64,000 bases of DNA from Burkholderia savannae (GTDB lineage Bacteria > Pseudomonadota > Gammaproteobacteria > Burkholderiales > Burkholderiaceae): positions 1,302,001 through 1,366,000 of the forward strand of contig NZ_CP013418.1 in NCBI RefSeq assembly GCF_001524445.2, read 5' to 3'. The notes beneath the pieces are model-generated. The model was not told the DNA's origin, did not search any database, and saw only the letters and a list, made by a program, of their open reading frames with translations. This document shows, piece by piece, positions 49,425 to 58,514 of this stretch. Both the position numbers and the translations under genes were made by a program. Each line of letters starts with the position of its first letter. Position 1 is the first letter of the stretch.

Positions 49425-50567
49425 TCAGAACGAGTGACGCATCCCGATGCGAATGTCGGCTTGCGTCTGCGTGCTGGACGGCGTGAAGCTGTAGCCGATC
49501 ACGGCATCGACGCCGTTGGACGCGCGCAGGTAGTCGCCGGAGAGGTAGACGTCCGTGCGCTTGGACAGCAGATAGTGAACGCCGGCCGATCCCTGATTCC
49601 AATGATGACCTTCGAAACGCGTGTGCTGGTAGCCGGCGACGAAGCTGAGCGCCGGCGTGAACTGGTACAGGCCGCCGCCTTCGTAGACCTGCATGTGCGA
49701 CGTGTTGCCGAAGCCCTTGATCGTCGTATACGTGAAATTGCCGGACAGCGTCAGCTTGTCGAGCGTGTAGCTCGCGCCGACGCCGAGCGTCCCCTGGCTG
49801 TCGACGTTCATCGGCGTATTCGCGAACAGGTCGGTGACCTTGCCCGTCGCCGGATCGACGCTGACGGTCGGCTGGCCGAGGAACGTCCTCGTGCCGATCA
49901 TCGCGTACGGATCGAACGCATAGATGCCGGAAGGATTGTTCAGATGCGTGTAAGCCGCGCCCACCGACAGATTGCCTTGCGTGTAATTCGCGCCCGCGCT
50001 CCACGCGCTGTTGCGATGGAAATCGCCCGCGACGTTGCCGAACGAATACATCGCGCCGAACTTGAAGCCGCTGAAGTCATTCGACAGGAACTTGACGGAG
50101 TTCGGCAGACGGTCGCCGTTGAAACGGTCGAAGTCGCCCTGGTGGATCGCGTAGCCGCTCGCCCACGCAGAGATGTTGTTCAGATAGACCATCTCCTCCG
50201 TCATGTCGAGCTGATTGCCGAACGACAAGGTTCCCCAATTGTTCTGCAATCCGACGTAAGCCTGCCGGCCGAATTCCGCGCCGCCGAAGCCGAGCTGGCC
50301 GTTACCCAGACGAAAGCCGCTCTCGAGCACGAAGACCGCCTTCAAGCCGCCGCCGAGATCTTCGGTGCCCTTGAAGCCGATCCGGTTGCCATACGACACG
50401 CCGTCGTCGAACTTGAAGACGTGCGAGCCGCCCGTGTTGTTGACGTACGTGACACCGGCATCGAGAATCCCGTACAGCGTGACGCTGCTCTGCGCGCGGC
50501 TTGCGCCCGGCACGATTCCGATTGCGAGCGCGATCGCGCTCATCACGGCAACATTCGATTTCTTCAT
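49425..50567 (-). CDS. Outer-membrane general porin (OmpC/Omp38-like)
   Basis: A 380-residue beta-barrel porin of the beta-proteobacterial Porin_4 type. The signal peptide is residues 1-25 (VMSAIALAIGIVPGASRA), the first strand begins SSVTLYGILDAGVTYV, the L3 constriction-loop region is around 110-140, and the C-terminal strand ends in Phe (ADIRIGMRHSF), the outer-membrane assembly signal. The open frame continues almost 800 bp upstream but there it reads a decayed binding-protein remnant, so ATG 50567 is the start. It lies next to carnitine/betaine and secreted-protease genes and may admit their substrates; selectivity is unknown. Confidence 0.93.
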   Translation of the reverse strand: MKKSNVAVMSAIALAIGIVPGASRAQSSVTLYGILDAGVTYVNNTGGSHVFKFDDGVSYGNRIGFKGTEDLGGGLKAVFVLESGFRLGNGQLGFGGAEFGRQAYVGLQNNWGTLSFGNQLDMTEEMVYLNNISAWASGYAIHQGDFDRFNGDRLPNSVKFLSNDFSGFKFGAMYSFGNVAGDFHRNSAWSAGANYTQGNLSVGAAYTHLNNPSGIYAFDPYAMIGTRTFLGQPTVSVDPATGKVTDLFANTPMNVDSQGTLGVGASYTLDKLTLSGNFTYTTIKGFGNTSHMQVYEGGGLYQFTPALSFVAGYQHTRFEGHHWNQGSAGVHYLLSKRTDVYLSGDYLRASNGVDAVIGYSFTPSSTQTQADIRIGMRHSF

Positions 50568-50794
50568 TGTCGGCACCCCACCCTGCCCATTCGATAAGAA
50601 AAAAGATTCCCGCCTTGACCACGCGAATCCGCGACTATTGCTGAAACGACGCACCACTCCGACGGCCGTTGCGCATCTCGCACACAATCGGATGCCGTTG
50701 GCGAAAAATACAAACCCATTTTTCGCCCTACCCGTCTCCAGGCGACGTCGAATGGTCACGATGCGACGAACCGGGCCGAAGCCGACGTCGGCCG

Positions 50795-51255
50795 TCAGCG
50801 CGGCTCGCGCTGCAGGCAAGCGCAGCGCGCCGTTCGCGGTGGTCACGCCGCCGAGCGATTCGTCGACAAGCGGCGAATGCGTGCGTGACGCGCGTTGCGC
50901 GGCGCCCACAGCGGAACGTCTATCCTGCAGCATCGCGGCGATTATTCCGTTCTCCAGATTGACTGTGAACGTCATCCGCCGGAACAGGCGCGCGAGAGAT
51001 TCGCTCACTGGTTCGAGAAATCCGCGCGTGCGGCGGTGTCGCCGATTGCGCCTCTGGAGGTCGGGCCAAAATACGCGTCCCCGCCCGACAGGTGAACGAG
51101 ATGGGATGCCGTATTCATCAGATGCGGCTCTCAGCCGAGGAATTCGATCCGTTGGCGGCCTCGCACCGCGCATTCGACCTGCGTCAGCATCCCCTTCTCG
51201 CTCGGTTCGACGAGTTGCCCGTTCGCCGGCTCGAGCGCCTCGTCCGCAATCGCCC
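50795..51255 (-). pseudogene. Decayed caiX-like quaternary-amine binding protein (C-terminal half)
   Basis: Translated on the minus strand, this stretch aligns with CaiX from about residue 190 to its C-terminus. LVEPSEKGML matches LVESSEAGML, then FLG-stop-EPHLMN matches FLGWEPHPMN, LSGGDAYFGP matches LSGGDAAFGP, and after a frame change FTVNLEN matches FTTQMEN and DESLGGV matches DAWLAGV. The stop at 51131-51133 is TGA exactly where CaiX has W204 (TGG), the ligand-cage Trp. No start, signal peptide or N-terminal half remains. The rest of 50568-51494 contains nothing else recognisable. It is the remnant of a second carnitine/betaine-binding protein. Confidence 0.75.
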
Positions 51256-51494
51256 GTTTGCCCGCAGGCGCGCGCCGTGCCGCTGTTTCGATGCTGCTTC
51301 GATGCTGTTTCGCTGCCATTTCGCCGCCGGTTGCCCGACGCGTGCGCGTGACGCCCCACGCATTGGCGCGCCGATTCCAGCGGCGCGGCGATTCGGTTCT
51401 ATCCGCATTCGATCCGGCTTGATTAACTTGTGCGTCGCCTCGGAAGCCCGGCACTCGCGCCGGGCACGAGACGCCATCGAGTCAGAGGAAACAC

Positions 51495-52370
51495 ATGTCC
51501 GTTCCACAACGTCCCCTTCAGTTCGTGCTGACGCTGTCGTGCCCGAGCGCGGCGGGCCAGGTCGCCGCCGTCGTCGGGCTGCTCGACCGGCATCGTTGCT
51601 ACGTCGACGAGCTGACCGTCTTCGACGACGACCTCAGCGAGCGCTTCTTCGTGCGCTGCGTGTTCCATGCGACGGGCGACGTCGATTCGCTGCGCATCGA
51701 CGCGCTGCGACGCGAGTTCGAGCCGATCGCGACGCGCTTTCGCATGCAATGGGCGATCCACGACGTTGCCGCGCGGCCGAAGGTGCTGATCATGGTGTCG
51801 AAGCTCGAGCATTGCCTCGCCGACCTGCTGTTCCGCTGGAAAATGGGGGAGCTGAAGATGGACATCGTCGGGATCGTGTCGAACCATTCGGATCTCGAAC
51901 CGCTTGCCGCGCAGCACGGGCTGCCGTTCCGGCATTTCCCGATCACGGCCGACACGAAGGCGCAACAGGAAGCGCAATGGCTCGACGTGCTCGAGACGAG
52001 CGGCGCCGAGCTCGTGATTCTCGCGCGCTACATGCAGGTGCTATCGCCCGAAACGAGCGCGACGCTCGCGAACCGCGCGATCAACATCCACCATTCGTTC
52101 CTGCCCGGATTCAAGGGGGCGAAACCGTACCACCAGGCGCATGCACGCGGCGTGAAGCTGATCGGCGCGACCGCGCACTTCGTCACCGACGATCTCGACG
52201 AGGGGCCGATCATCGAACAAGTGGTCGAGCGCGTCGATCACTCGTACCGGCCGGAGCAACTGCTTGCGGTGGGACGAGACGTCGAATGCATCACGCTTGC
52301 GCGTGCGGTGAAGGCATTCATCGAGCGCCGCGTGTTCCTGAACGGCGACCGGACCGTGGTGTTCCAGTAG
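51495..52370 (+). CDS. purU: Formyltetrahydrofolate deformylase
   Basis: A 291-residue enzyme that hydrolyses 10-formyl-THF to THF and formate. An N-terminal ACT domain (LQFVLTLSCPSAAGQVAAVV) precedes the formyltransferase-fold domain with the NIHHSFLPGFKGAKPYHQA motif near 200 and the catalytic-Asp region GPIIEQ near 238. Three N-methyl groups are removed during betaine-to-glycine conversion and two of those steps release formaldehyde, so purU copies commonly sit in betaine/sarcosine loci to recycle THF-bound C1 units; its place here fits. The ATG at 51495 has GAGGAAAC upstream. Convergent with the APC permease. Confidence 0.95.
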   Translation: MSVPQRPLQFVLTLSCPSAAGQVAAVVGLLDRHRCYVDELTVFDDDLSERFFVRCVFHATGDVDSLRIDALRREFEPIATRFRMQWAIHDVAARPKVLIMVSKLEHCLADLLFRWKMGELKMDIVGIVSNHSDLEPLAAQHGLPFRHFPITADTKAQQEAQWLDVLETSGAELVILARYMQVLSPETSATLANRAINIHHSFLPGFKGAKPYHQAHARGVKLIGATAHFVTDDLDEGPIIEQVVERVDHSYRPEQLLAVGRDVECITLARAVKAFIERRVFLNGDRTVVFQ

Positions 52371-52400
52371 CGCGCACGGCGCGTTCGCCGATTCGCGACG

Positions 52401-52426
52401 GCCCGGATGCGCCAATGCATCCGGGC
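52401..52426. terminator. Bidirectional hairpin between purU and the APC permease
   Basis: GCCCGGATGC (52401-52410) and GCATCCGGGC (52417-52426) are perfect 10-bp arms around GCCAAT in the 77-bp convergent gap. Likely a terminator for both genes despite lacking a T run. Confidence 0.6.
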
Positions 52427-52447
52427 ATCCCCGCCGGCGCACGCCGG

Positions 52448-54103
52448 CTATCGAACCCAAGCGAAGTAATAAGACATCCCGATCGTCAGCACGGCAGCCG
52501 CGAGCGCCGCGTATGGCGCCGCATTCAGCCACGTGCGGCGCGCCGGCACGACGAGTTCCATGTCACGCTGCATCTGCGCGGGGAAACGACCGCGATCCTG
52601 CCAGTAGTGCCGATAGACGAATACCGGCACGATCAGCAGCATTGCGATCAAGCCGTTGCGCAACGTACCCGCGCCTTGCAGGTCGGCGCCCGCGCCGACG
52701 TAGACAAGATTCGCGTAGCCGCAGATCGAGCCGAGCACGAGCAGCCACGTCGGACAACGGAACGGCCGCTCCCATCCGCCGCGATCCATCCGGTGAATCC
52801 AGCCCGACTGCAAATTCAGGAAGACGAACAACATGTAGCAGACGTTCGAGATCGACAGCACCGTCATGTAGTCCGACATCAGCAGCAGCACGAGGTTGAA
52901 GCCGAGATCGGTCCACATCGCGCGCGTCGGCGCGCCGTGCTCGTTCACGTGCGACAGGTACTTCGGCAGCCAGCCGTCGACCGACGCCTGGTAGAGCGTT
53001 CGTGACGAGCCCATCATCGACGTCATCACGATCAGAAGGATCGACAGCATCAACATCACGACAATCGCGTTCGCGATCCACGCGCCGCCGCCGACGATGC
53101 GCGCCATCGCCGCCGCGACGCCCGTGCCGTCACCGATGCGCGGATCAAGCATCGCCGCGGTGCCGAGCGCGCCCTGGAACGCCATCGGCACGAGCGTCAT
53201 CACGATCAGGCACAGCGCGCCCGACCAGAAGATCGCCTTCGCGGTATCGCGACGCGGATCGCGGAATTCGCGCGTGTAGCAGACGGCCGTTTCGAAGCCG
53301 TACGACGCCCAGCCGGCCATGAACATCGCACCGAGCGCCATCACGACGCCCTGCCCGTTCCAACTGCCGAACGTGGCGGCGGTGAGATTGCCCTGCGCGT
53401 CGTGACCGAGCGGCAACAGCGGCAGGAGATTCGACATCGGCACGTCGCCCGTGACGAACGGCACGATGCCGACGATGAGAAGCGGCGTCAACGACGCGAT
53501 GCCGAGAATACGCTGCGTGCGTGCGGCTTTCGATGCGCCGCTGTGCTGCAACTTGAACGTGATCAGCAGCAGGATCGTCGCGATCACGAAGGTGGCGTTG
53601 ACCCGCAGGTTCAGGCCGGGTTTGATGAAACCGAGATTGGCGAGCGTCCATTGCCAGTGCAGGATCGCTGCGTCCGCCGGGAACAGGCTGGTGAGCGCAT
53701 AGCTTGCCGCGAGGCCGCAGCCGAGCGCGAGCATCGGCGACCACGCGAGCCAGTTGCACCACACGGAAACGGGCGCGATCAACTTGCCGTATCGCACCCA
53801 GCCGATCGCACCGTACACCGATGCGCCGCCCGATTTATGGGGAAATAGCCCGGAAATTTCCGCATAAGTCGCGCTTTGAATCAAACCCATCGTGATCGCG
53901 GCGATCCACACCGCCCACGCGGGCTGGCCGATCGTCGCGCACACGCCGCCGATCGTGAACAGCACGCCTGCCGGCACGCCGCTCGTTACCCAAAATGCGT
54001 CCTTCCAACTGAGGCCACGATGCAGCGTGCGGCCTCTTTCTTCATGTGAGATGGTTGCCTCAATCTCGCTGGTGCTGCGCGCGCGCAGTCCTGCTTGACT
54101 CAT
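52448..54103 (-). CDS. APC-family amino acid/amine permease
   Basis: A 551-residue inner-membrane transporter with about 12 hydrophobic segments and the APC-superfamily start region FWVTSGVPAGVLFTIGGVCATIGQPAW. Arg/Lys-rich loops and a GWASYGFETAVCYTREFRDPRRD segment near residue 270 are typical. The ATG at 54103 has AGGAGG seven bases upstream. It is the last gene in the direction of the betaine block, 179 bp after the binding-protein gene. The likely substrate is a betaine-pathway compound such as dimethylglycine or sarcosine, but this is inferred only from location. Confidence 0.87.
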   Translation of the reverse strand: MSQAGLRARSTSEIEATISHEERGRTLHRGLSWKDAFWVTSGVPAGVLFTIGGVCATIGQPAWAVWIAAITMGLIQSATYAEISGLFPHKSGGASVYGAIGWVRYGKLIAPVSVWCNWLAWSPMLALGCGLAASYALTSLFPADAAILHWQWTLANLGFIKPGLNLRVNATFVIATILLLITFKLQHSGASKAARTQRILGIASLTPLLIVGIVPFVTGDVPMSNLLPLLPLGHDAQGNLTAATFGSWNGQGVVMALGAMFMAGWASYGFETAVCYTREFRDPRRDTAKAIFWSGALCLIVMTLVPMAFQGALGTAAMLDPRIGDGTGVAAAMARIVGGGAWIANAIVVMLMLSILLIVMTSMMGSSRTLYQASVDGWLPKYLSHVNEHGAPTRAMWTDLGFNLVLLLMSDYMTVLSISNVCYMLFVFLNLQSGWIHRMDRGGWERPFRCPTWLLVLGSICGYANLVYVGAGADLQGAGTLRNGLIAMLLIVPVFVYRHYWQDRGRFPAQMQRDMELVVPARRTWLNAAPYAALAAAVLTIGMSYYFAWVR

Positions 54104-54282
54104 CCAAAATCCTCCTGTGAAGACTCCGCACAAGAGTACATTTTAACAACACTTCGTTGTGCGAGTCGAAAAATGTCAAAAATCCTGCGGGGAAACCCGC
54201 TATTTTTGCGAATTAGTTCGGATACCTTCGAATTTTCTCCCAACCGCTCAAGCCCGACCACACGGGCCTGAGCGCACGAACG

Positions 54283-55146
54283 TCACTGCGCGGAAGCGGT
54301 CCATTCGCCGACGCGATCGCCATGCGCGGCGATCCATGCGTCGGCCGCCGCTGCGGGCTTCGATCCGTTCTGGATCGCGAGCATCACGCCGTCGATCTCG
54401 CCCGGCTTCCACTGGAACTTCTTCAGGAACGCGACAACGGGCTTCGCCTTCGTTTCGAGCGCGGGATTCACGACGCTATCGACGTGTTCCGCTTCGCCGT
54501 AGACCTTCTTCGGGTCGTCGAGGAAACGCAGCTTCCATTTCGCGAACATCCAGTGCGGCGCCCAGCCCGTCACGACCACCGCCTTGTTCGCATGGATCGA
54601 GCGTGCGAGTTCCGCCGTCATCGCGCTGCCCGAGCTCGGCATCAGCGAATAGTTCAGACCATATGCCTTGATCGTGTCGTCGGTCTTGCGCATCACGCCT
54701 GCGCCCGCGTCGATGCCGACGATGCGGCCGGAAAACTCGCCCTTCTCCGCGTTCAAATCGTCAATCGACTTCGCTTTCACGTAGCTCGGCACGATGAGGC
54801 CGATTTTCGCGTCGGGGAAATTAGTGCCGAGATTGACGACCTTCGTCTTGAACTGATCCCAGTACGCACCCTGCGTGACGGGTAGCCACGCGGAGAGCGT
54901 CGCGTCGAGATCGCCGCGCGCGACGCCCTGCCACATCACGCCCGCCGCGACCGGCACGAGCTGCACCGGATAACCGAGCTTCATCTCGATGATGCGCGCG
55001 GCGACGTTCGACGTCGCGACGCTGTCGTCCCAGCCTTCGACATAGCCGATCTTCAACGTCGGCTTCGTATCGGCCTGCACAGGCGCGACGGCGGCGAGCA
55101 TCATCGACAGCACGCCGCAACCCATTAGTTTCGCGAGGAATTTCAT
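54283..55146 (-). CDS. Glycine betaine/choline-type periplasmic binding protein
   Basis: A 287-residue OpuAC/ProX-like binding protein. The signal peptide is about residues 1-25 (LMGCGVLSMMLAAVAPVQA). The conserved mature start LKIGYVEGWDDSVATSNVAA and the aromatic-cage segment VVTGWAPHWMFAKWKL near residue 195 indicate a quaternary-ammonium ligand. AAGGAG precedes the ATG at 55146. As with caiX, no permease or ATPase accompanies it, so it should share a membrane complex with other choline/betaine binding proteins. It lies 109 bp downstream of gbcB and is probably induced with the betaine genes. Confidence 0.92.
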   Translation of the reverse strand: MKFLAKLMGCGVLSMMLAAVAPVQADTKPTLKIGYVEGWDDSVATSNVAARIIEMKLGYPVQLVPVAAGVMWQGVARGDLDATLSAWLPVTQGAYWDQFKTKVVNLGTNFPDAKIGLIVPSYVKAKSIDDLNAEKGEFSGRIVGIDAGAGVMRKTDDTIKAYGLNYSLMPSSGSAMTAELARSIHANKAVVVTGWAPHWMFAKWKLRFLDDPKKVYGEAEHVDSVVNPALETKAKPVVAFLKKFQWKPGEIDGVMLAIQNGSKPAAAADAWIAAHGDRVGEWTASAQ

Positions 55147-55255
55147 GATCGATCTCCTTGAGGTTGTCGGAAAGCGAAGGGCCTCTCTAGGTTCTTCAAT
55201 CACAATTGCCCGGTATCGTTCTTTTACGACACGTTCTTGCGCGCCCGCGACGCGC

Positions 55256-56416
55256 TCACTTGTCGACGACGAGATCCGACAGCGGCTTGCTGCAACACAG
55301 CAGCACCATGCCCTGATCGATCTCGCGCTGACGAATGCCGCCGTTGTGCTTCATGTCGACCTGGCCGGACACGAGCTTCACCTTGCAGGTGCCGCACATG
55401 CCCTGCGTGCACGACGCGGGCAGACGCACGCCCGCGCGCCGCGCCGCGTCGAGCACGTGCTGGTCCGAGCCGCATGCGATCTCGCGATTGCTCTTTGCGA
55501 ACGCGACCGTGAATTGCCGCGCCTGCGCATCGCTCGAAGCGTCGCTCGACGTATCGGTCGATGCGGCTTCTCCGTCGAGGGTGCGCGCGCCGTTTTCGGC
55601 GAGCGTCTCGAACGAGAAGCTCTCTTCGTGATAGCGGCTGAGATCGAACCCGGCTTCGTCGAGCATCTCGCGCACCGCCTTCATGTACGGCGCGGGCCCG
55701 CACGTGAAGACCTCGCGCTCGAAGAAATCCGGTGTGATCAGCTTGAGAAGCGGCAGCGACAGAAAGCCCGTCACGCCGTGCCAGTTCGTGCGCGCGCCGA
55801 GCCGCTCGCAGACGAACGCGGCGCGAAAGTTCGCATGCGTCGACGCGATCAGGTCGAGCTCGCGCGCGAAGATGATGTCGTCCGGCGTGCGCGCGCTGTG
55901 GACGAACACGATGTCGCGATCCTCCGCGAGATCGTGGTGCGCGCGGCTCATCGACATCAACGGCGTGACGCCCGAGCCCGCTGACAGGAACAAATACTTG
56001 CGCGCCGGATGCCGTGCGCACGTGAACTCGCCCGCCGGGCCGAGCACGCGCAGCGGCGCGCCCGGCTGCAGGTTGTCGTGCAGCCAATTCGACACCTTGC
56101 CGCCCGGCACGCGCTTGACCGTGATCGAGATCGTATGCGGCCGCGCGGGCGACGACGAGATCGTGTAACAGCGGTTGATCGTCTCGCCGTCGATGTCGAG
56201 CTCGAGCGTGACGAACTGACCAGGCTCGAACGAGAACGCGCGCCCCTGCGGCGAACGGAAGAAGAAGCTCTTCACGTCGTGCGTTTCCTGCCGCACGTGG
56301 CAGCAGACGAGCGTCTCCTCGACGTCGCTCGTCCAGCGCTCCGGCAGCGCCTGCCAGAACGCGGGGCGCGTCACGCGGCTGTCGGCCGGTTCGAAATTCG
56401 CGGCATCTCGCATCAT
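55256..56416 (-). CDS. gbcB: Glycine betaine monooxygenase reductase component
   Basis: A 386-residue FAD/[2Fe-2S] reductase. The FAD-binding motif RCYTISSSP is near 82, the NAD-binding domain starts at LFLSAGSGVTPLMSM near 143 and shows TCGPAPYMKAV near 242, and the C-terminal plant-type ferredoxin has CTQGMCGTC near 345 plus a late Cys in VLLCCSKP. It passes electrons from NADH to GbcA. A polar linker rich in Ser/Asp (STDTSSDASSDAQ) separates reductase and ferredoxin domains and looks like a short expanded repeat. Two ATGs (56416, 56413) are possible. The gap to gbcA is 19 bp. Confidence 0.95.
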   Translation of the reverse strand: MMRDAANFEPADSRVTRPAFWQALPERWTSDVEETLVCCHVRQETHDVKSFFFRSPQGRAFSFEPGQFVTLELDIDGETINRCYTISSSPARPHTISITVKRVPGGKVSNWLHDNLQPGAPLRVLGPAGEFTCARHPARKYLFLSAGSGVTPLMSMSRAHHDLAEDRDIVFVHSARTPDDIIFARELDLIASTHANFRAAFVCERLGARTNWHGVTGFLSLPLLKLITPDFFEREVFTCGPAPYMKAVREMLDEAGFDLSRYHEESFSFETLAENGARTLDGEAASTDTSSDASSDAQARQFTVAFAKSNREIACGSDQHVLDAARRAGVRLPASCTQGMCGTCKVKLVSGQVDMKHNGGIRQREIDQGMVLLCCSKPLSDLVVDK

Positions 56417-56435
56417 GTTGCGCTCCGTCGTCGTG

Positions 56436-57677
56436 CTATGCGCCGAAATGCGCGGCGAGGCGGTCGATGTACCACTCGCAGAACTTCTCGACGAGTCCTT
56501 CGGTGTACGGAGAATATGGGCCCGGCTCGTACGCGGAACTCGCCGCGCCGCGTTGCGAGAACTCGACGAGTGCGCGATCCTGGTCGTTCGTCGCGTTCCA
56601 GACGGCCGTCAGGTTCTTCACGTCGTAATCGATGCCTTCCTTCGCGTCCTTGTGAACGAGCCATTTCGTCCGCACGAGCGTCTCGCCGGCCGACAGCGGG
56701 ATCACCGAGAACGTGACGATGTGGTCGCTCATGAAGTGGTGCCACGAATTCGGCTGCGTCCAGAACGACAGCCCGCCGAGATCGGCGCGGCGGAATTCGC
56801 CGAGCAGCTTCTTCGACGCGACCTTCGCGTCGAGCGTCTGCGATTCGCCGCTGCGGTCGAGCGGCAGCCGCTGCGTGCGAAAGCCCGTCACGTCGGTCAG
56901 GCGCTCGACCTCGACGGACGGCAGGCTCAGTGCTTCCCACTGCGCGGCGCGCTCGACGCAGGTGCGCTCGAACGCGGCCATCCCTTCGGCATTCGCGGGC
57001 GACGGCTGATAGCCGAAGCCGTATTCGTACAACGAAATGGTCAGCTCCGGATGGTTCGCGACGCAGTGATAGCACTCGCGATTGTTCTCCATCGTCAGCT
57101 TCCAGTTGCCTTTCTCGATGATGTCGACCTGCGCGGCGATCTTCGTGTTCGGCAGATCATGCGGCAGCAGATACGGCTCCATCGCCGCGCGCATCGTCGC
57201 GAAATCGGCAGGCGGCTCGTCGGCCAGGCACACGAACAGGAGCCCCGCGAGATTCTGCAGATGAACGGGCTTCAGACTATGCTTGCAGCGATCGAACTTC
57301 TCGCCCATATGCTCGGCGAACATCAACTGGCCGGTCAGGTTGTACGTCCAGCTGTGATACGGGCACACGATGTTGCCGACGGAGCCTTTTTCTTCGTTGC
57401 ACAGTCGTGCGCCGCGATGGCGGCACACGTTGTGGAACGCACGGATCTCCATGTCGTCGTCGCGCACGATCAGAATCGAATCCGCGCCGAGCTGAACCGT
57501 CACGTAATCGCCGGGCTCGGGCACGTCCGGCTCGACACCCACCTGAATCCAATGCCGCCGAAAGATCGCGTCCATGTCGAGCGCGAAGATCTGGTCGCTC
57601 AGATAGAACGGGGCTTCGAGGCTGTAGCCCGCCTTTCGCCGGGCCACCAGCGCGCGGATGTCTGTCGATACTTTCAT
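56436..57677 (-). CDS. gbcA: Glycine betaine monooxygenase, Rieske oxygenase component
   Basis: A 413-residue Rieske non-heme iron oxygenase. The [2Fe-2S] ligands are in CRHRGARLC and CPYHSW near residues 85-110, and the mononuclear iron region is NRECYHCVANHPEL near 205-215 with its two His. It N-demethylates glycine betaine to dimethylglycine with release of formaldehyde, using GbcB as reductase. ATG 57677 (MKVSTD) has GGAG seven bases upstream and is preferred over the ATG nine codons earlier. Confidence 0.96.
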   Translation of the reverse strand: MKVSTDIRALVARRKAGYSLEAPFYLSDQIFALDMDAIFRRHWIQVGVEPDVPEPGDYVTVQLGADSILIVRDDDMEIRAFHNVCRHRGARLCNEEKGSVGNIVCPYHSWTYNLTGQLMFAEHMGEKFDRCKHSLKPVHLQNLAGLLFVCLADEPPADFATMRAAMEPYLLPHDLPNTKIAAQVDIIEKGNWKLTMENNRECYHCVANHPELTISLYEYGFGYQPSPANAEGMAAFERTCVERAAQWEALSLPSVEVERLTDVTGFRTQRLPLDRSGESQTLDAKVASKKLLGEFRRADLGGLSFWTQPNSWHHFMSDHIVTFSVIPLSAGETLVRTKWLVHKDAKEGIDYDVKNLTAVWNATNDQDRALVEFSQRGAASSAYEPGPYSPYTEGLVEKFCEWYIDRLAAHFGA

Positions 57678-57728
57678 CGTTTGCTCCGGATTCCTTGCAT
57701 CCATGGTGTTGTTGCCGACAGGCCTCGT

Positions 57729-58514
57729 TCAGTAGTCGATGAGCTGATGCTCGCGCAAATACGCAAGGATCACTTGTGCTTTTTCGACCGAACTCCCTTC
57801 AATTACGACGTTTCCGCCGCGGCTTTCAGTCGTCGTCGCGGACAGCATCCGCGCGTGGCCGGAGCGCTTGTCGGCCGCCGCGAGCTTCACCGGCTTGCGC
57901 TCGGCCGGACGCGTCGTCCATCGCGCGGCGTCGGTCGACGGGCGCACCGCGACGCGCGTCGCGCGCACCTCGCCCGCGCGCAGCCGCGCATACGCGTAGC
58001 GCGGCTGCGCATTCGCGAGCGGATGCACGGCGACGACGGCAGGCAGCGCCGAGTCGACACGCCTACGAACGCCTTTCGGCAAGAATTGCCTCAGCGTCGC
58101 GCGTCCCGCGTCGATGCTCACGTCGACCGCCGCACCCGCGAACCGCCAGCCGAGCGCCGCGGCGATGCGGTACGGCAGCATGCCCGTGTCGTATGCGCCT
58201 TCGGCTCGCGTGCCGGTCAACACGAGATCGTGGCCGCGCACGCGCTCGGCGAGCGCGGCGGCAGCGTCGTCGCCGTCCGCGCATTCGAGCACCTCGACGC
58301 GCGCCGCGCCGAGCGCGAGATAGTCGGCCAGCGCCGGGCTGCGCGGATCGCCCGCGTGGATAACATCGAGCCGCGCACGATGTTCGGCCGCCAACGCGCG
58401 GCCGATCTCGAGCGCGGCCGCATCGTTGCGGCTGTAACGCGGCGCGCCCGACACCGGATGGCGCCCTACCGACACCAGCACCGCGATGCTTGCCAGCTTG
58501 CGATTCGCGTTCAT
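57729..58514 (-). CDS. etfB: Electron transfer flavoprotein beta-type subunit of dimethylglycine oxidation
   Basis: A 261-residue ETF beta-family protein. Recognisable parts are LASIAVLVSVGRHPVSGAPRYSRNDAAALEIG (in two halves), the AMP/FAD segment LVLTGTRAEGAYDTGMLPYRIAAALGW and a C-terminal domain-like tail with EKAQVILAYLREHQLID. It overlaps the end of etfA by 4 bp (ATGA). With EtfA it should take electrons from the DgcA/DgcB dimethylglycine dehydrogenase system, as in Pseudomonas. It is more divergent than housekeeping EtfB. Confidence 0.88.
   Translation of the reverse strand: MNANRKLASIAVLVSVGRHPVSGAPRYSRNDAAALEIGRALAAEHRARLDVIHAGDPRSPALADYLALGAARVEVLECADGDDAAAALAERVRGHDLVLTGTRAEGAYDTGMLPYRIAAALGWRFAGAAVDVSIDAGRATLRQFLPKGVRRRVDSALPAVVAVHPLANAQPRYAYARLRAGEVRATRVAVRPSTDAARWTTRPAERKPVKLAAADKRSGHARMLSATTTESRGGNVVIEGSSVEKAQVILAYLREHQLIDY

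Noticed and set aside
51131..51133. TGA in the caiX-like remnant as a possible selenocysteine codon
   Set aside because: CaiX has Trp here, not Cys, the remnant also has a frame change and lacks its N-terminal half, and no SECIS-like hairpin was apparent.
49425..51359. A 644-codon version of the porin with a long N-terminal extension
   Set aside because: The extension is the decayed binding-protein remnant; the true start at 50567 is followed directly by a signal peptide.
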